Positions 1 to 5,489 of a stretch of DNA of 5,489 nt are shown one piece after another. The notes beneath the pieces were generated by a model, which saw nothing but the letters and a program-made list of their open reading frames with translations, searched no databases and was not told the DNA's origin. The stretch is from an uncultured Enterococcus sp. Its GTDB lineage: Bacteria; Bacillota; Bacilli; Lactobacillales; Enterococcaceae. Positions within the stretch are counted from its first letter, which is position 1. Each line of letters starts with the position of its first letter. The DNA lies in NCBI GenBank assembly GCA_946409145.1, contig CAMJVA010000113.1, positions 1 to 5,489 on the forward strand. The letters are read 5' to 3'. The translations under genes and the position numbers were made by a program.

Positions 1-44
1 ATTTCCATTGGTGACTGGAGTTCAGACGTGTGCTCTTCCGATCT
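1..44. other. Illumina indexed adapter contamination at contig end
   Basis: Bases 11-44 reproduce the full 34-base TruSeq index-primer/read-2 adapter, which begins GTGACTGGAG and ends TCTTCCGATCT, without a mismatch that I can see. The ten bases before it fit the layout of an indexed P7 primer: AT at 1-2 would be the end of the P7 part, and TTCCATTG at 3-10 an 8-base index; that split is inferred. Genomic sequence therefore starts at about base 45. Any reading frame that starts in or crosses this stretch is artificial. Confidence 0.97.
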
Positions 45-1198
45 AATATTATTTATTTGGAGAATATAAAACAGAAGAAAAAAATTGTTTTAATGGTTTT
101 TCTTGTTACTCTTCTTCTAATTTGTCTGATTGGACTTTTGAAAAAATGGCTCTACCAGTTCAAAAAGATGGACTTTTGGGAGAAAAACATATTGGAGAAC
201 GGCCAAAGGTAATGTATTTATCAAAAGAAAAACAATATGTCATGTACGCTCATTCAGATAATTTAACTTATTCAGATCCTGTGGTTACAGTGGCAAAATC
301 TTCCAATATTACTGGACCATATGAAGTAGTAGGTGCTCTTTTAGTCAATAAAAAACCCTTACGTAGGTGGGATATTGGCAGTTTTACTGAGAAAGATAAA
401 AATTATTTGCTAACTCATGAAGGAAACATTTATGAGCTATCTGAAGATGGTTTAACAGGAAACGTTATTGTAGAAAATCTAGCTCTAGGGGGAGAATCCC
501 CCGCACTTTTTAAAGAAGGAAAAAATTATTTTTGGTTATTTTCAAATAAAACTTCTTGGGAAAGAAATGATAATTATTATTTTCAAAGTACGAGTCTGAC
601 AGGTCCGTGGATAAATAAAGGACTCTTTTGCCCGAAAAATTCTTTAACTTATAATTCTCAGTGCTCCTTTGTTTTTAGCGAATATCGGGAAAATGAAACA
701 GTTCATTTATATGTAGGAGATCGTTGGAGTTTTCCCAAACAATCTCTTTGTTCTACTCAAGTATGGTTACCTATTACAGTGAAGCAAACCACCATGTCTA
801 TTCCTGATTATTTTCTTTCTTGGAATTTTAACTCTGGAAAAGAAATTCTATTATCTCAGGGAGAAAGTTTACGCTTTTCTAGTAATAAACCAGGAGAAAA
901 AGTGTCATTTTCTTTTAGTGGAGAAAGACTTTTTCTTTTTGGAAAGGCTTGTGTCAATGGTGGTTATGGGAAATTAAGGATCACTTCTAGTAAAGGAGAA
1001 GTTTTTAGCTACTGGCTAGACTTTTATGCTTTAAAGGAAGAAGAAAAATTAATTTTCGAATCTCCAAAACTTGAAAAAGACGACTATCAAGTTGACCTTA
1101 TGGTTACAGGAGAAATGTCCATTTGGTCTGATAAACATCACGATCACTTTGGTAGTTTAGACTGTGAAGTGAATTTAATTTCATATGAAGGGAATTAA
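45..1198 (+). CDS. Glycoside hydrolase family 43 protein (exo-beta-1,3-galactanase-like), 5'-truncated
   Basis: The gene is open from the adapter junction (first whole codon at 47) to TAA at 1196-1198, giving 383 visible residues. A TTG at 122 could be taken as a start, but the frame above it reads YYLFGEYK, then GFSCYSSSNLSDW. These are typical N-terminal GH43 strands (compare YYWYGE and SCYSSxDLxxW), so the true start lies off the contig. Counting from Tyr1 at base 47, landmarks are ERPKVMY (51-57), GGESPALF (148-155), TYNSQ (201-205) and GDRW (224-227). The beta-propeller ends near residue 245. Residues about 250-383 look like a beta-sandwich carbohydrate-binding-type module. The pattern fits GH43 enzymes that remove galactose from the end of beta-1,3-galactan. 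Glu150 is the likely acid and Gln205 may be the unusual base. Location is unknown because any signal peptide is lost. It converges on the AraC-type gene and shares its terminator. The family call is firm; substrate is inferred. Confidence 0.85.
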
Positions 1199-1235
1199 AA
1201 AACGCGACGTCCTAAAGTTGGGCGTCGCATTTTTT
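1197..1235. terminator. Bidirectional Rho-independent terminator
   Basis: A 9-base-pair stem (GCGACGTCC at 1204-1212 with GGGCGTCGC at 1220-1228, one G-U pair) closes a 7-base loop. Six T follow at 1230-1235, and six A precede it at 1197-1202, so the hairpin has a U-tract in either direction. It is GC-rich in an AT-rich setting. The A-tract contains the last two bases of the GH43 stop codon, and the regulator's stop codon (1236-1234, minus) overlaps the T-tract. One element thus ends both convergent genes. Confidence 0.93.
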
Positions 1236-2106
1236 AATTTATCCTCCGATATTCAGATGGGGAGAAGCCGCTTTTCTTTTTAAACAATCGAGAAAAATAG
1301 GCAGGATTATCAATGCCGCAGTCACTAGCAATAGCTTGAATATTTTCATTAGTGTATCGCAGAAGATCTTTGGCATAAGAAATTTTTTTACTAATCACGT
1401 AGTCAATAGGGGGCAATCCCATATAAAAAGAAAAGTCCTTATTCAACTGAAATTTGTTTAAGTGAAATTTGTGTTCTAAATCATCTAAGGTAATTGTTTG
1501 CTGAAAATGAGTATCTAAATGATCTTTCATCGCCAAAATATAAGGAGGAATATCTTCTTCTTTAAAATCTTGCTGAAATTTTTGTAAAAGAAGTTCATTT
1601 AAAAGTTGGTGAATTAAAATTGAAGCTTGATATTCCGAACGAGCATTAGGGTGTTCTTGAATTTTTAATAATTTTTGGATAATTAAATGAATAGGATTTT
1701 CAAGAGGATTACCACTGGTTTTAAAGACATTTTTTCCTGATTTCATAAACTCTTCATAAAATATTTCCGAGTTACTTCCGTATAAATGAATCCAATCCAT
1801 TTCCCAAGGTTCGTTTAAACTCGTAGTTTTATAATATTGGTAATTTTTGCAATCAATGAAAAAAACACTTCCTGCACTTAAGGAGAATATTTCTTCTTGA
1901 TAGTTTAATTCTCCAGCACCCCCTAAAGTAAATTTCATTAGAAAAGAAGGAAGTCCTGCTCTTTCTGTATAGTAAGGGCGAGAAGCTTTAAAGTGGCCAA
2001 TTTCTTGGGTGTAGAAAAAAAGCTCTCTTGTTTTTTGCGTAGGGGTATTAATAAATCGTCTAGAATCTTTCGACCAAGAATAATTCGCATTTTGGAAGTA
2101 CTGCAT
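1234..2106 (-). CDS. AraC/XylS-family transcriptional regulator, probable rhamnose operon activator
   Basis: This is a 290-residue cytoplasmic regulator of normal AraC-family length. Residues about 40-115 form a cupin-like sugar-sensing domain, with short beta strands around FLMKFTLGGAGELNY (55-69) and the segment 78-90. Residues about 188-290 form the DNA-binding domain with two helix-turn-helix units, the first near 205-229 and the second near 254-278. The C-terminal family signature is clear: AIASDCGIDNPAYFSRLFKK, then SGFSPSEYRR. The ATG start has AGGAGG seven bases upstream (2119-2114, minus) and a good promoter. It is transcribed away from rhaBAD across a 131-base control region, the usual layout for a local activator. 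L-rhamnose or a product of it is therefore the likely ligand. A role in controlling the GH43 gene is also possible. It could correspond to RhaR or RhaS of other bacteria, but only one such gene is visible, so no symbol is given. Confidence 0.9.
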   Translation of the reverse strand: MQYFQNANYSWSKDSRRFINTPTQKTRELFFYTQEIGHFKASRPYYTERAGLPSFLMKFTLGGAGELNYQEEIFSLSAGSVFFIDCKNYQYYKTTSLNEPWEMDWIHLYGSNSEIFYEEFMKSGKNVFKTSGNPLENPIHLIIQKLLKIQEHPNARSEYQASILIHQLLNELLLQKFQQDFKEEDIPPYILAMKDHLDTHFQQTITLDDLEHKFHLNKFQLNKDFSFYMGLPPIDYVISKKISYAKDLLRYTNENIQAIASDCGIDNPAYFSRLFKKKSGFSPSEYRRIN

Positions 2107-2120
2107 TTTTAGTCCTCCTA

Positions 2121-2132
2121 AGAAAATTTTCT
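2121..2132. repeat. Perfect 12-base palindrome in the regulator's leader
   Basis: AGAAAATTTTCT equals its own reverse complement. It sits between the regulator's ribosome binding site and its promoter, inside the predicted 5' untranslated region, and shares six bases with the left arm of the long inverted repeat at 2127-2183. It may be an operator, but in AT-rich DNA a palindrome of A and T runs can arise by chance. Confidence 0.4.
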
Positions 2133-2183
2133 TTTACCAAGATAGTGCAATTATATCTCAAAATTGTTGGAGGTAAAAGAGAA
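2127..2183. promoter_or_regulatory. Long inverted repeat, candidate operator of the AraC-type regulator
   Basis: The arms 2127-2138 (TTTTCTTTTACC) and 2172-2183 (GGTAAAAGAGAA) pair at 11 of 12 positions, with a perfect 9-base core. They are separated by 33 bases, so arm centres lie 45 bases apart. The right arm covers the regulator's -35 box and the left arm lies in its leader, so the repeat brackets the regulator's own promoter and sits upstream of the rhaB promoter. AraC-family proteins bind such paired half-sites as dimers. That this protein binds here is inferred. Confidence 0.5.
2150..2177 (-). promoter_or_regulatory. Sigma-A-type promoter of the AraC-type regulator gene
   Basis: On the minus strand a perfect TATAAT -10 box (2155-2150) is preceded at 16 bases by TTTACC (2177-2172), four of six matches to the -35 consensus. 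Transcription would begin near 2143 and give a leader of about 37 bases containing the AGGAGG site. Confidence 0.6.
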
Positions 2184-2191
2184 TTTTTTAC

Positions 2192-2204
2192 TATATTCTA
2201 TAAA
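2192..2204 (+). promoter_or_regulatory. Candidate -10 region of the rhaBAD promoter
   Basis: Two overlapping -10-like boxes occur, TATATT (2192-2197) and TATAAA (2199-2204), 34-46 bases before the rhaB start. Neither has a recognisable -35 box at 16-18 bases. That is expected of a promoter that needs an activator, which fits control by the adjacent AraC-type protein. A short inverted repeat, TTTACT (2187-2192) and AGTAAA (2205-2210), flanks this region. Which box is used cannot be decided from sequence. Confidence 0.4.
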
Positions 2205-2205
2205 A

Positions 2206-2219
2206 GTAAAGCGGATACA
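2206..2219. promoter_or_regulatory. Candidate cre (CcpA catabolite-repression) site
   Basis: GTAAAGCGGATACA carries the central CG and the AA and CA positions of the cre consensus TGNAANCGNNNNCA, but has GT where the first TG is expected. It falls immediately downstream of the possible -10 boxes, where a bound repressor would block initiation. Carbon catabolite repression through CcpA is usual for sugar operons of this group. The imperfect match leaves this tentative. Confidence 0.4.
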
Positions 2220-2221
2220 TT

Positions 2222-2240
2222 AAAAGAGGTGAAGGAATTG
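2222..2240 (+). promoter_or_regulatory. rhaB: Ribosome binding site that sets the TTG start of rhaB
   Basis: AAAAGAGGTGA (2222-2232) matches the ideal AAAGGAGGTGA complement of 16S rRNA at all but one position. It ends five bases before TTG at 2238-2240. The in-frame GTG at 2229 lies inside this site and the GTG at 2145 lies upstream within the promoter region, so TTG 2238 is the best start. Confidence 0.75.
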
Positions 2241-3692
2241 TATCACTTAGCAGTGGATATTGGTGCTTCCAGTGGAAGAGTCATGTTAAGTCAGTTAAAT
2301 AATGAAAGAAAAATCACGTTAAAAGAATTACATCGTTTTAAAAATGGAGCTAAAAAAGAAGAAAATTATCGCTTATGGCCAGTAGATCAAATTTTACAAG
2401 AAATTTTAACTGGTTTAAAAAAAGCAAAGGAACAAGGTGTTAAAAAATGTACCCTAGGCATTGATACCTGGGGGGTGGACTATTGTCTGTTAAATAAAGA
2501 AGGCAATCGGATTGGAGGAGCTATTTCTTATCGGGATCCCAGAACGGAAAATGCTTATTCTTTATTAGAAAAAAGATTGTCTTTAAGTGAATTATATGAA
2601 AAAACTGGAATTCAAATTCAACCGTTTAATACTGTTTTTCAATTATTGGTAGAAGAAAAATCCCGTTTACAAGAAGCAGAAAGCTTATTATTTATGCCTG
2701 ATTACTTAAATTATTTACTAACAGGGAAAAAATTTACAGAACGCACTATTGCTTCCACATCACAACTTTTAAATATTCAAACAGGAGATTGGGATGAAGA
2801 AATTTTAAGTATTTTGAATCTTTCAAGAAATTTATTTCCTGAAATGATTGAACCAGGTGAAATAGTAGGAAATTTACAAAAAGAAAAATTTCCTGAATTT
2901 GATCTTCCAGAAACTGAAGTAATGGCTATTGCCAGTCATGATACAGCATCTGCTGTGTTAGGAGCTCCAGCCAATGAAAATAGTTCTTGGGCTTATATTT
3001 CTAGTGGTACTTGGTCACTTTTAGGCTTGGAAAAAAGGGCACCCTTAGTTTCAAAAAAATCTTATGAAAGCAACTACACAAATGAAGGCGGTGTAGCTCA
3101 TACCACTAGATTTCTAAAAAATATTATGGGAATGTGGTTGATTCAAGAAGTTTCTAGAAGTTACGAAGGAAAATATTCTTTTCCAGATTTTGTTACTTTA
3201 GCAAAAAAAGAACCCGCTTTTACGCATTTTATTGATGTGAACGATTCATGTTTCTTACATCCAGAAGATATGGTAGTGGCTATTCAAAAATATTGTCAAA
3301 AAACGGAACAAAGTATTCCAGAAACTCCAGGACAATTTGCCAGAATTATTTATGATAATTTAGCCCTTTGTTATGCTCATGAACTAAAAGAATTAGAAAA
3401 ATTAACGAATAGTAAAATTTCTACATTACACATTGTAGGTGGTGGTGGACAAAATGAATTCTTAAATCAGTTAACAGCTGATTGTTGTCAAATTGAAATT
3501 ATTGCCGGCCCTACAGAAGCTACAGCTATTGGAAATATTATGATGCAAATGCTTGGAAAAGGTATTTTTAAAAATATTTTTGAAGCCAGAAAAGTAGTAG
3601 CAGAATCGTTTTCTTTGAAGAAGTTTGTTCCAGAAAAGAAAATCACTGTAATTAAACAATACGAAGAATTTTTAAGGAGGAAGTATAAATGA
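2238..3692 (+). CDS. rhaB: L-rhamnulokinase
   Basis: This cytoplasmic FGGY-family kinase transfers phosphate from ATP to L-rhamnulose, giving L-rhamnulose 1-phosphate, the second step of rhamnose breakdown. From TTG at 2238 it has 484 residues, close to the 489 of E. coli RhaB. The N-terminus YHLAVDIGASSGRV (2-15) is the first phosphate-binding loop of the fold. GIDTWGVDY (74-82) is a rhamnulokinase hallmark. SHDTASAV (233-240) holds the catalytic base Asp235. SSGTWSLLG (256-263), VGGGGQN (400-406) and GPTEATAIGN (424-433) build the C-terminal nucleotide-binding half. All are intact. Starts at GTG 2145 or 2229 are in frame but would add residues the family lacks; the 2145 form would also overlap the promoter. 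The stop codon overlaps the rhaA start as ATGA, which suggests coupled translation. It is the first gene of the operon, divergent from the AraC-type gene. Confidence 0.95.
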   Translation: MYHLAVDIGASSGRVMLSQLNNERKITLKELHRFKNGAKKEENYRLWPVDQILQEILTGLKKAKEQGVKKCTLGIDTWGVDYCLLNKEGNRIGGAISYRDPRTENAYSLLEKRLSLSELYEKTGIQIQPFNTVFQLLVEEKSRLQEAESLLFMPDYLNYLLTGKKFTERTIASTSQLLNIQTGDWDEEILSILNLSRNLFPEMIEPGEIVGNLQKEKFPEFDLPETEVMAIASHDTASAVLGAPANENSSWAYISSGTWSLLGLEKRAPLVSKKSYESNYTNEGGVAHTTRFLKNIMGMWLIQEVSRSYEGKYSFPDFVTLAKKEPAFTHFIDVNDSCFLHPEDMVVAIQKYCQKTEQSIPETPGQFARIIYDNLALCYAHELKELEKLTNSKISTLHIVGGGGQNEFLNQLTADCCQIEIIAGPTEATAIGNIMMQMLGKGIFKNIFEARKVVAESFSLKKFVPEKKITVIKQYEEFLRRKYK

Positions 3693-4945
3693 ATGAAGTA
3701 ACAAAAGCTTATGAAGCAGCCAAAGAAAAATACGCCAAAATTGGAGTAGATACTGAGGCTTGTTTAAAAGCCTTAGATAAAATTAAAATTTCCATGCATG
3801 TGTGGCAAGGAGATGATGTTCACGGATTTTTAAGTGACGAAGCTTTAAGTGGAGGTATTTCTGTTACAGGAAATTATCCAGGAAAGGCAACAAATCCTGC
3901 TGAATTGCGACAAGATTTAGAAAAAGCATATTCTCTCATTCCAGGAAAACACAAGTTAAATCTTCATGCGATTTATTTAGACACAGATGAACAAGTAGAC
4001 TTAAATGAAATTGAACCAAAGCATTTTGAAAAATGGGTTTCATGGGCTAAAGAACAAGGACTAGGACTTGATTTTAATCCAACATTTTTCTCTCATCCAA
4101 TGCTAAAAGATGGCTTTACTTTATCTTCTCCTGATAAAGAAGTAAGGGATTTTTGGATTGAACATGGAAAACGCTCGAGAAAAATTGCGGAATATTTTGG
4201 AAAAGAATTAGGAGAAGTTTGTGTGAATAATTTCTGGGTTCCAGATGGTTATAAAGATAACCCTATTGACCGCTTATCTCCTAGAAAACGTTTAATGGAA
4301 TCATTAGATGAAATTTTTGCTGAGAAATTAGATGAAAACTACACTTTAGATGCAGTAGAAAGTAAAGTTTTCGGTCTTGGAGCAGAAGCTTATACAGTTG
4401 GTTCTCATGAATTTTACATGGGTTACGGATTAACAAGAGATAAATTAATTTGTCTTGACGCAGGGCATTTCCATCCAACTGAGGTTATTTCTAATAAACT
4501 TTCCTCCTTGGCACTTTTTTCAAAAGGAATTTTCTTACATGTTTCTCGCCCTGTTCGCTGGGATTCTGACCATGTGGTTATTATGGATGATGAATTGCAA
4601 GAAATCGCCAAAGAATTAGTTAGAAATCAATTACTTGAAAAAGCCCATGTTGGTTTAGACTTCTTTGATGCTACCATTAATCGTGTAGCGGCTTGGGTCA
4701 TTGGTACAAGAAATACACAAAAAGCGTTACTTAAAGCCATGTTAGAACCAACAGAAGATCTTAGACAAAAAGAATTAGCGGGAGATTATACAGCTCGTTT
4801 AGTTTGGACAGAGGAATTAAAAGACTATCCATTTGCAGATGTTTGGAATTACTACTGCCAAGAAAATAATGTTCCAGTAGGATTAGATTGGTACCAAGAA
4901 GTATTAACATATGAAAAAGATGTTTTAGCAAAAAGAGGAGAATAA
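3689..4945 (+). CDS. rhaA: L-rhamnose isomerase
   Basis: This cytoplasmic enzyme interconverts L-rhamnose and L-rhamnulose, the first step of the pathway, using bound divalent metal (Mn in the E. coli enzyme). Its 418 residues match the 419 of E. coli RhaA and it aligns from end to end as a TIM-barrel isomerase. The metal-site residues correspond to Glu233 (in GAEAYT), Asp257 (LDAGHFHP), His284 (HVSRPVRW) and Asp324 (GLDFFD). The catalytic His260 and the WDSDH pair Asp292/Asp294 are also kept. Other conserved blocks are MHVWQGDD (36-43), TGNYPGKA (60-67) and NLHAIYLD (91-98). The ATG start has AAGGAGG at 3674-3680, eight bases upstream and within the end of rhaB. The start overlaps the rhaB stop by four bases, and rhaD follows after two bases. 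No residue of the active site is missing. Confidence 0.98.
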   Translation: MNEVTKAYEAAKEKYAKIGVDTEACLKALDKIKISMHVWQGDDVHGFLSDEALSGGISVTGNYPGKATNPAELRQDLEKAYSLIPGKHKLNLHAIYLDTDEQVDLNEIEPKHFEKWVSWAKEQGLGLDFNPTFFSHPMLKDGFTLSSPDKEVRDFWIEHGKRSRKIAEYFGKELGEVCVNNFWVPDGYKDNPIDRLSPRKRLMESLDEIFAEKLDENYTLDAVESKVFGLGAEAYTVGSHEFYMGYGLTRDKLICLDAGHFHPTEVISNKLSSLALFSKGIFLHVSRPVRWDSDHVVIMDDELQEIAKELVRNQLLEKAHVGLDFFDATINRVAAWVIGTRNTQKALLKAMLEPTEDLRQKELAGDYTARLVWTEELKDYPFADVWNYYCQENNVPVGLDWYQEVLTYEKDVLAKRGE

Positions 4946-4947
4946 CT

Positions 4948-5489
4948 GTGAGAAAATTAGATATTTTATGCGCCCCATATGTACAAGAAATGATGGAAAC
5001 AACGAGTAATCTCTACCGTTTAGGATGGGATGAAAGAAATGGAGGAAATATTTCTTATTTATTAGATGAAGAAGAAGTAACACCATTTTTAGACGTGAAT
5101 CATGTAATAAGAAAAATTCCAATGATTTTTGATGCTTCTGCCTTAAAAGGTCGTTACTTTATTGTGACTGGTTCTGGAAAATATTTTAAAAATGTTGAAA
5201 AAGCACCAGAAGAAAACATGGGAATTATCCGTGTAGGTGAAGATGGAAAAACTTTAGATCTTTTATGGGGACTAGAAAATGATGCGGTTCCTACAAGCGA
5301 ACTTCCAAGTCATTTCATGAGTCATATTGCTCGTCTTTCCGTTAATCCTAAAAATAGAATTGTCATGCATAACCACGCTAGTCATTTATTAGCCATGACT
5401 TTTACTCACGAGTTAGATGAAAAAGCATTTACCAGAACTTTATGGCAAATGTGTACTGAATGCTTAGTGGTTTTCCCTGAAGGTATTTC
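4948..5489 (+). CDS. rhaD: L-rhamnulose-1-phosphate aldolase, cut by window end
   Basis: This class II (zinc) aldolase splits L-rhamnulose 1-phosphate into dihydroxyacetone phosphate and L-lactaldehyde, the last step of the pathway. The first 180 residues are present, against 274 in E. coli RhaD, so about a third is missing beyond the window, including the third zinc-binding His. Visible motifs are GWDERNGGNIS (26-36), FIVTGSGKYF (71-80), PTSELPSHF (115-123) with catalytic Glu118, MHNHASHLLAMTF (140-152) with zinc ligands His141 and His143, and TECLVVFPEG (170-179) with Glu171. The GTG start is supported by AGAGGAG at 4934-4940, seven bases upstream, and by the alignment of GWDERNGGN with the family N-terminus. 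It follows the rhaA stop by two bases and is clearly in the same operon. The frame is open to the last base, so this is a window cut and not a broken gene. Confidence 0.96.
   Translation, partial: MRKLDILCAPYVQEMMETTSNLYRLGWDERNGGNISYLLDEEEVTPFLDVNHVIRKIPMIFDASALKGRYFIVTGSGKYFKNVEKAPEENMGIIRVGEDGKTLDLLWGLENDAVPTSELPSHFMSHIARLSVNPKNRIVMHNHASHLLAMTFTHELDEKAFTRTLWQMCTECLVVFPEGI

Noticed and set aside
30..212. A 60-codon open frame with a lysine-rich start and a hydrophobic stretch resembling a signal peptide or membrane segment
   Set aside because: It starts inside the adapter and overlaps the conserved GH43 coding frame throughout; the hydrophobic stretch is a by-product of T-rich codons read out of frame.
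2145..2237. In-frame upstream extension of rhaB from GTG 2145 (31 more residues) or GTG 2229
   Set aside because: The added residues are not part of the family N-terminus. GTG 2145 would place coding sequence over both divergent promoters, and GTG 2229 lies inside the ribosome binding site that serves TTG 2238.
3471..3659. Minus-strand open frame of 62 codons within rhaB
   Set aside because: It lies wholly inside a well-supported gene, has no ribosome binding site that I can see, and its composition is that of an antisense shadow.
4281..4611. Two overlapping minus-strand open frames within rhaA
   Set aside because: They are antisense to the most conserved active-site part of rhaA and show no recognisable protein features.
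4925..5122. Minus-strand open frame across the rhaA/rhaD junction
   Set aside because: It is antisense to the end of rhaA and the conserved start of rhaD, with no independent support.
1..5489. CRISPR arrays, tRNA or rRNA genes, insertion sequences, attachment sites, phage or defence genes
   Set aside because: I looked for repeated spacer-like units, tRNA-like folds, transposase motifs and terminal repeats and saw none; the non-coding space is only the adapter, the terminator and the 131-base control region.

Overview
The window looks like a contig edge from a low-GC Gram-positive bacterium, most likely of the Lactobacillales (an Enterococcus/Vagococcus/Carnobacterium-like organism; the genus cannot be fixed). 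The basis is the AT-rich codon use, strong AAGGAGG-type ribosome binding sites, use of TTG and GTG starts, and a Firmicutes-style L-rhamnose gene cluster. The first 44 bases are not genomic. They are an Illumina indexed adapter left on the assembly, and genomic sequence starts at about base 45.

Layout. Bases 45-1198 (+) hold the 3' part of a family 43 glycoside hydrolase gene whose N-terminus is lost at the contig edge. It resembles the exo-beta-1,3-galactanase-type GH43 enzymes and carries a C-terminal beta-sandwich module. A strong bidirectional terminator (1197-1235) separates it from a convergent AraC/XylS-family regulator (2106 to 1234, minus strand). A 131-base divergent control region (2107-2237) holds a good promoter for the regulator, a weak one for the catabolic operon, a long inverted repeat, a perfect 12-base palindrome and a catabolite-repression-like site. 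To the right lie rhaB (2238-3692), rhaA (3689-4945) and the first two thirds of rhaD (4948 onward, cut by the window end), tightly packed as one operon.

How the genes work together. RhaA isomerises L-rhamnose to L-rhamnulose, RhaB phosphorylates it to L-rhamnulose 1-phosphate, and RhaD splits that into dihydroxyacetone phosphate and L-lactaldehyde. The divergent AraC-type protein is the obvious candidate rhamnose-responsive activator. The neighbouring GH43 enzyme suggests, by inference, that rhamnose is taken from a galactan-containing plant polymer such as an arabinogalactan or a rhamnogalacturonan side chain.

The catabolic genes are conventional, and I see no wholly new system here. The points most worth a second look are the adapter artefact and the gene start it hides, the Glu/Gln catalytic signature of the GH43 enzyme and its link to rhamnose genes, and the symmetrical control region.
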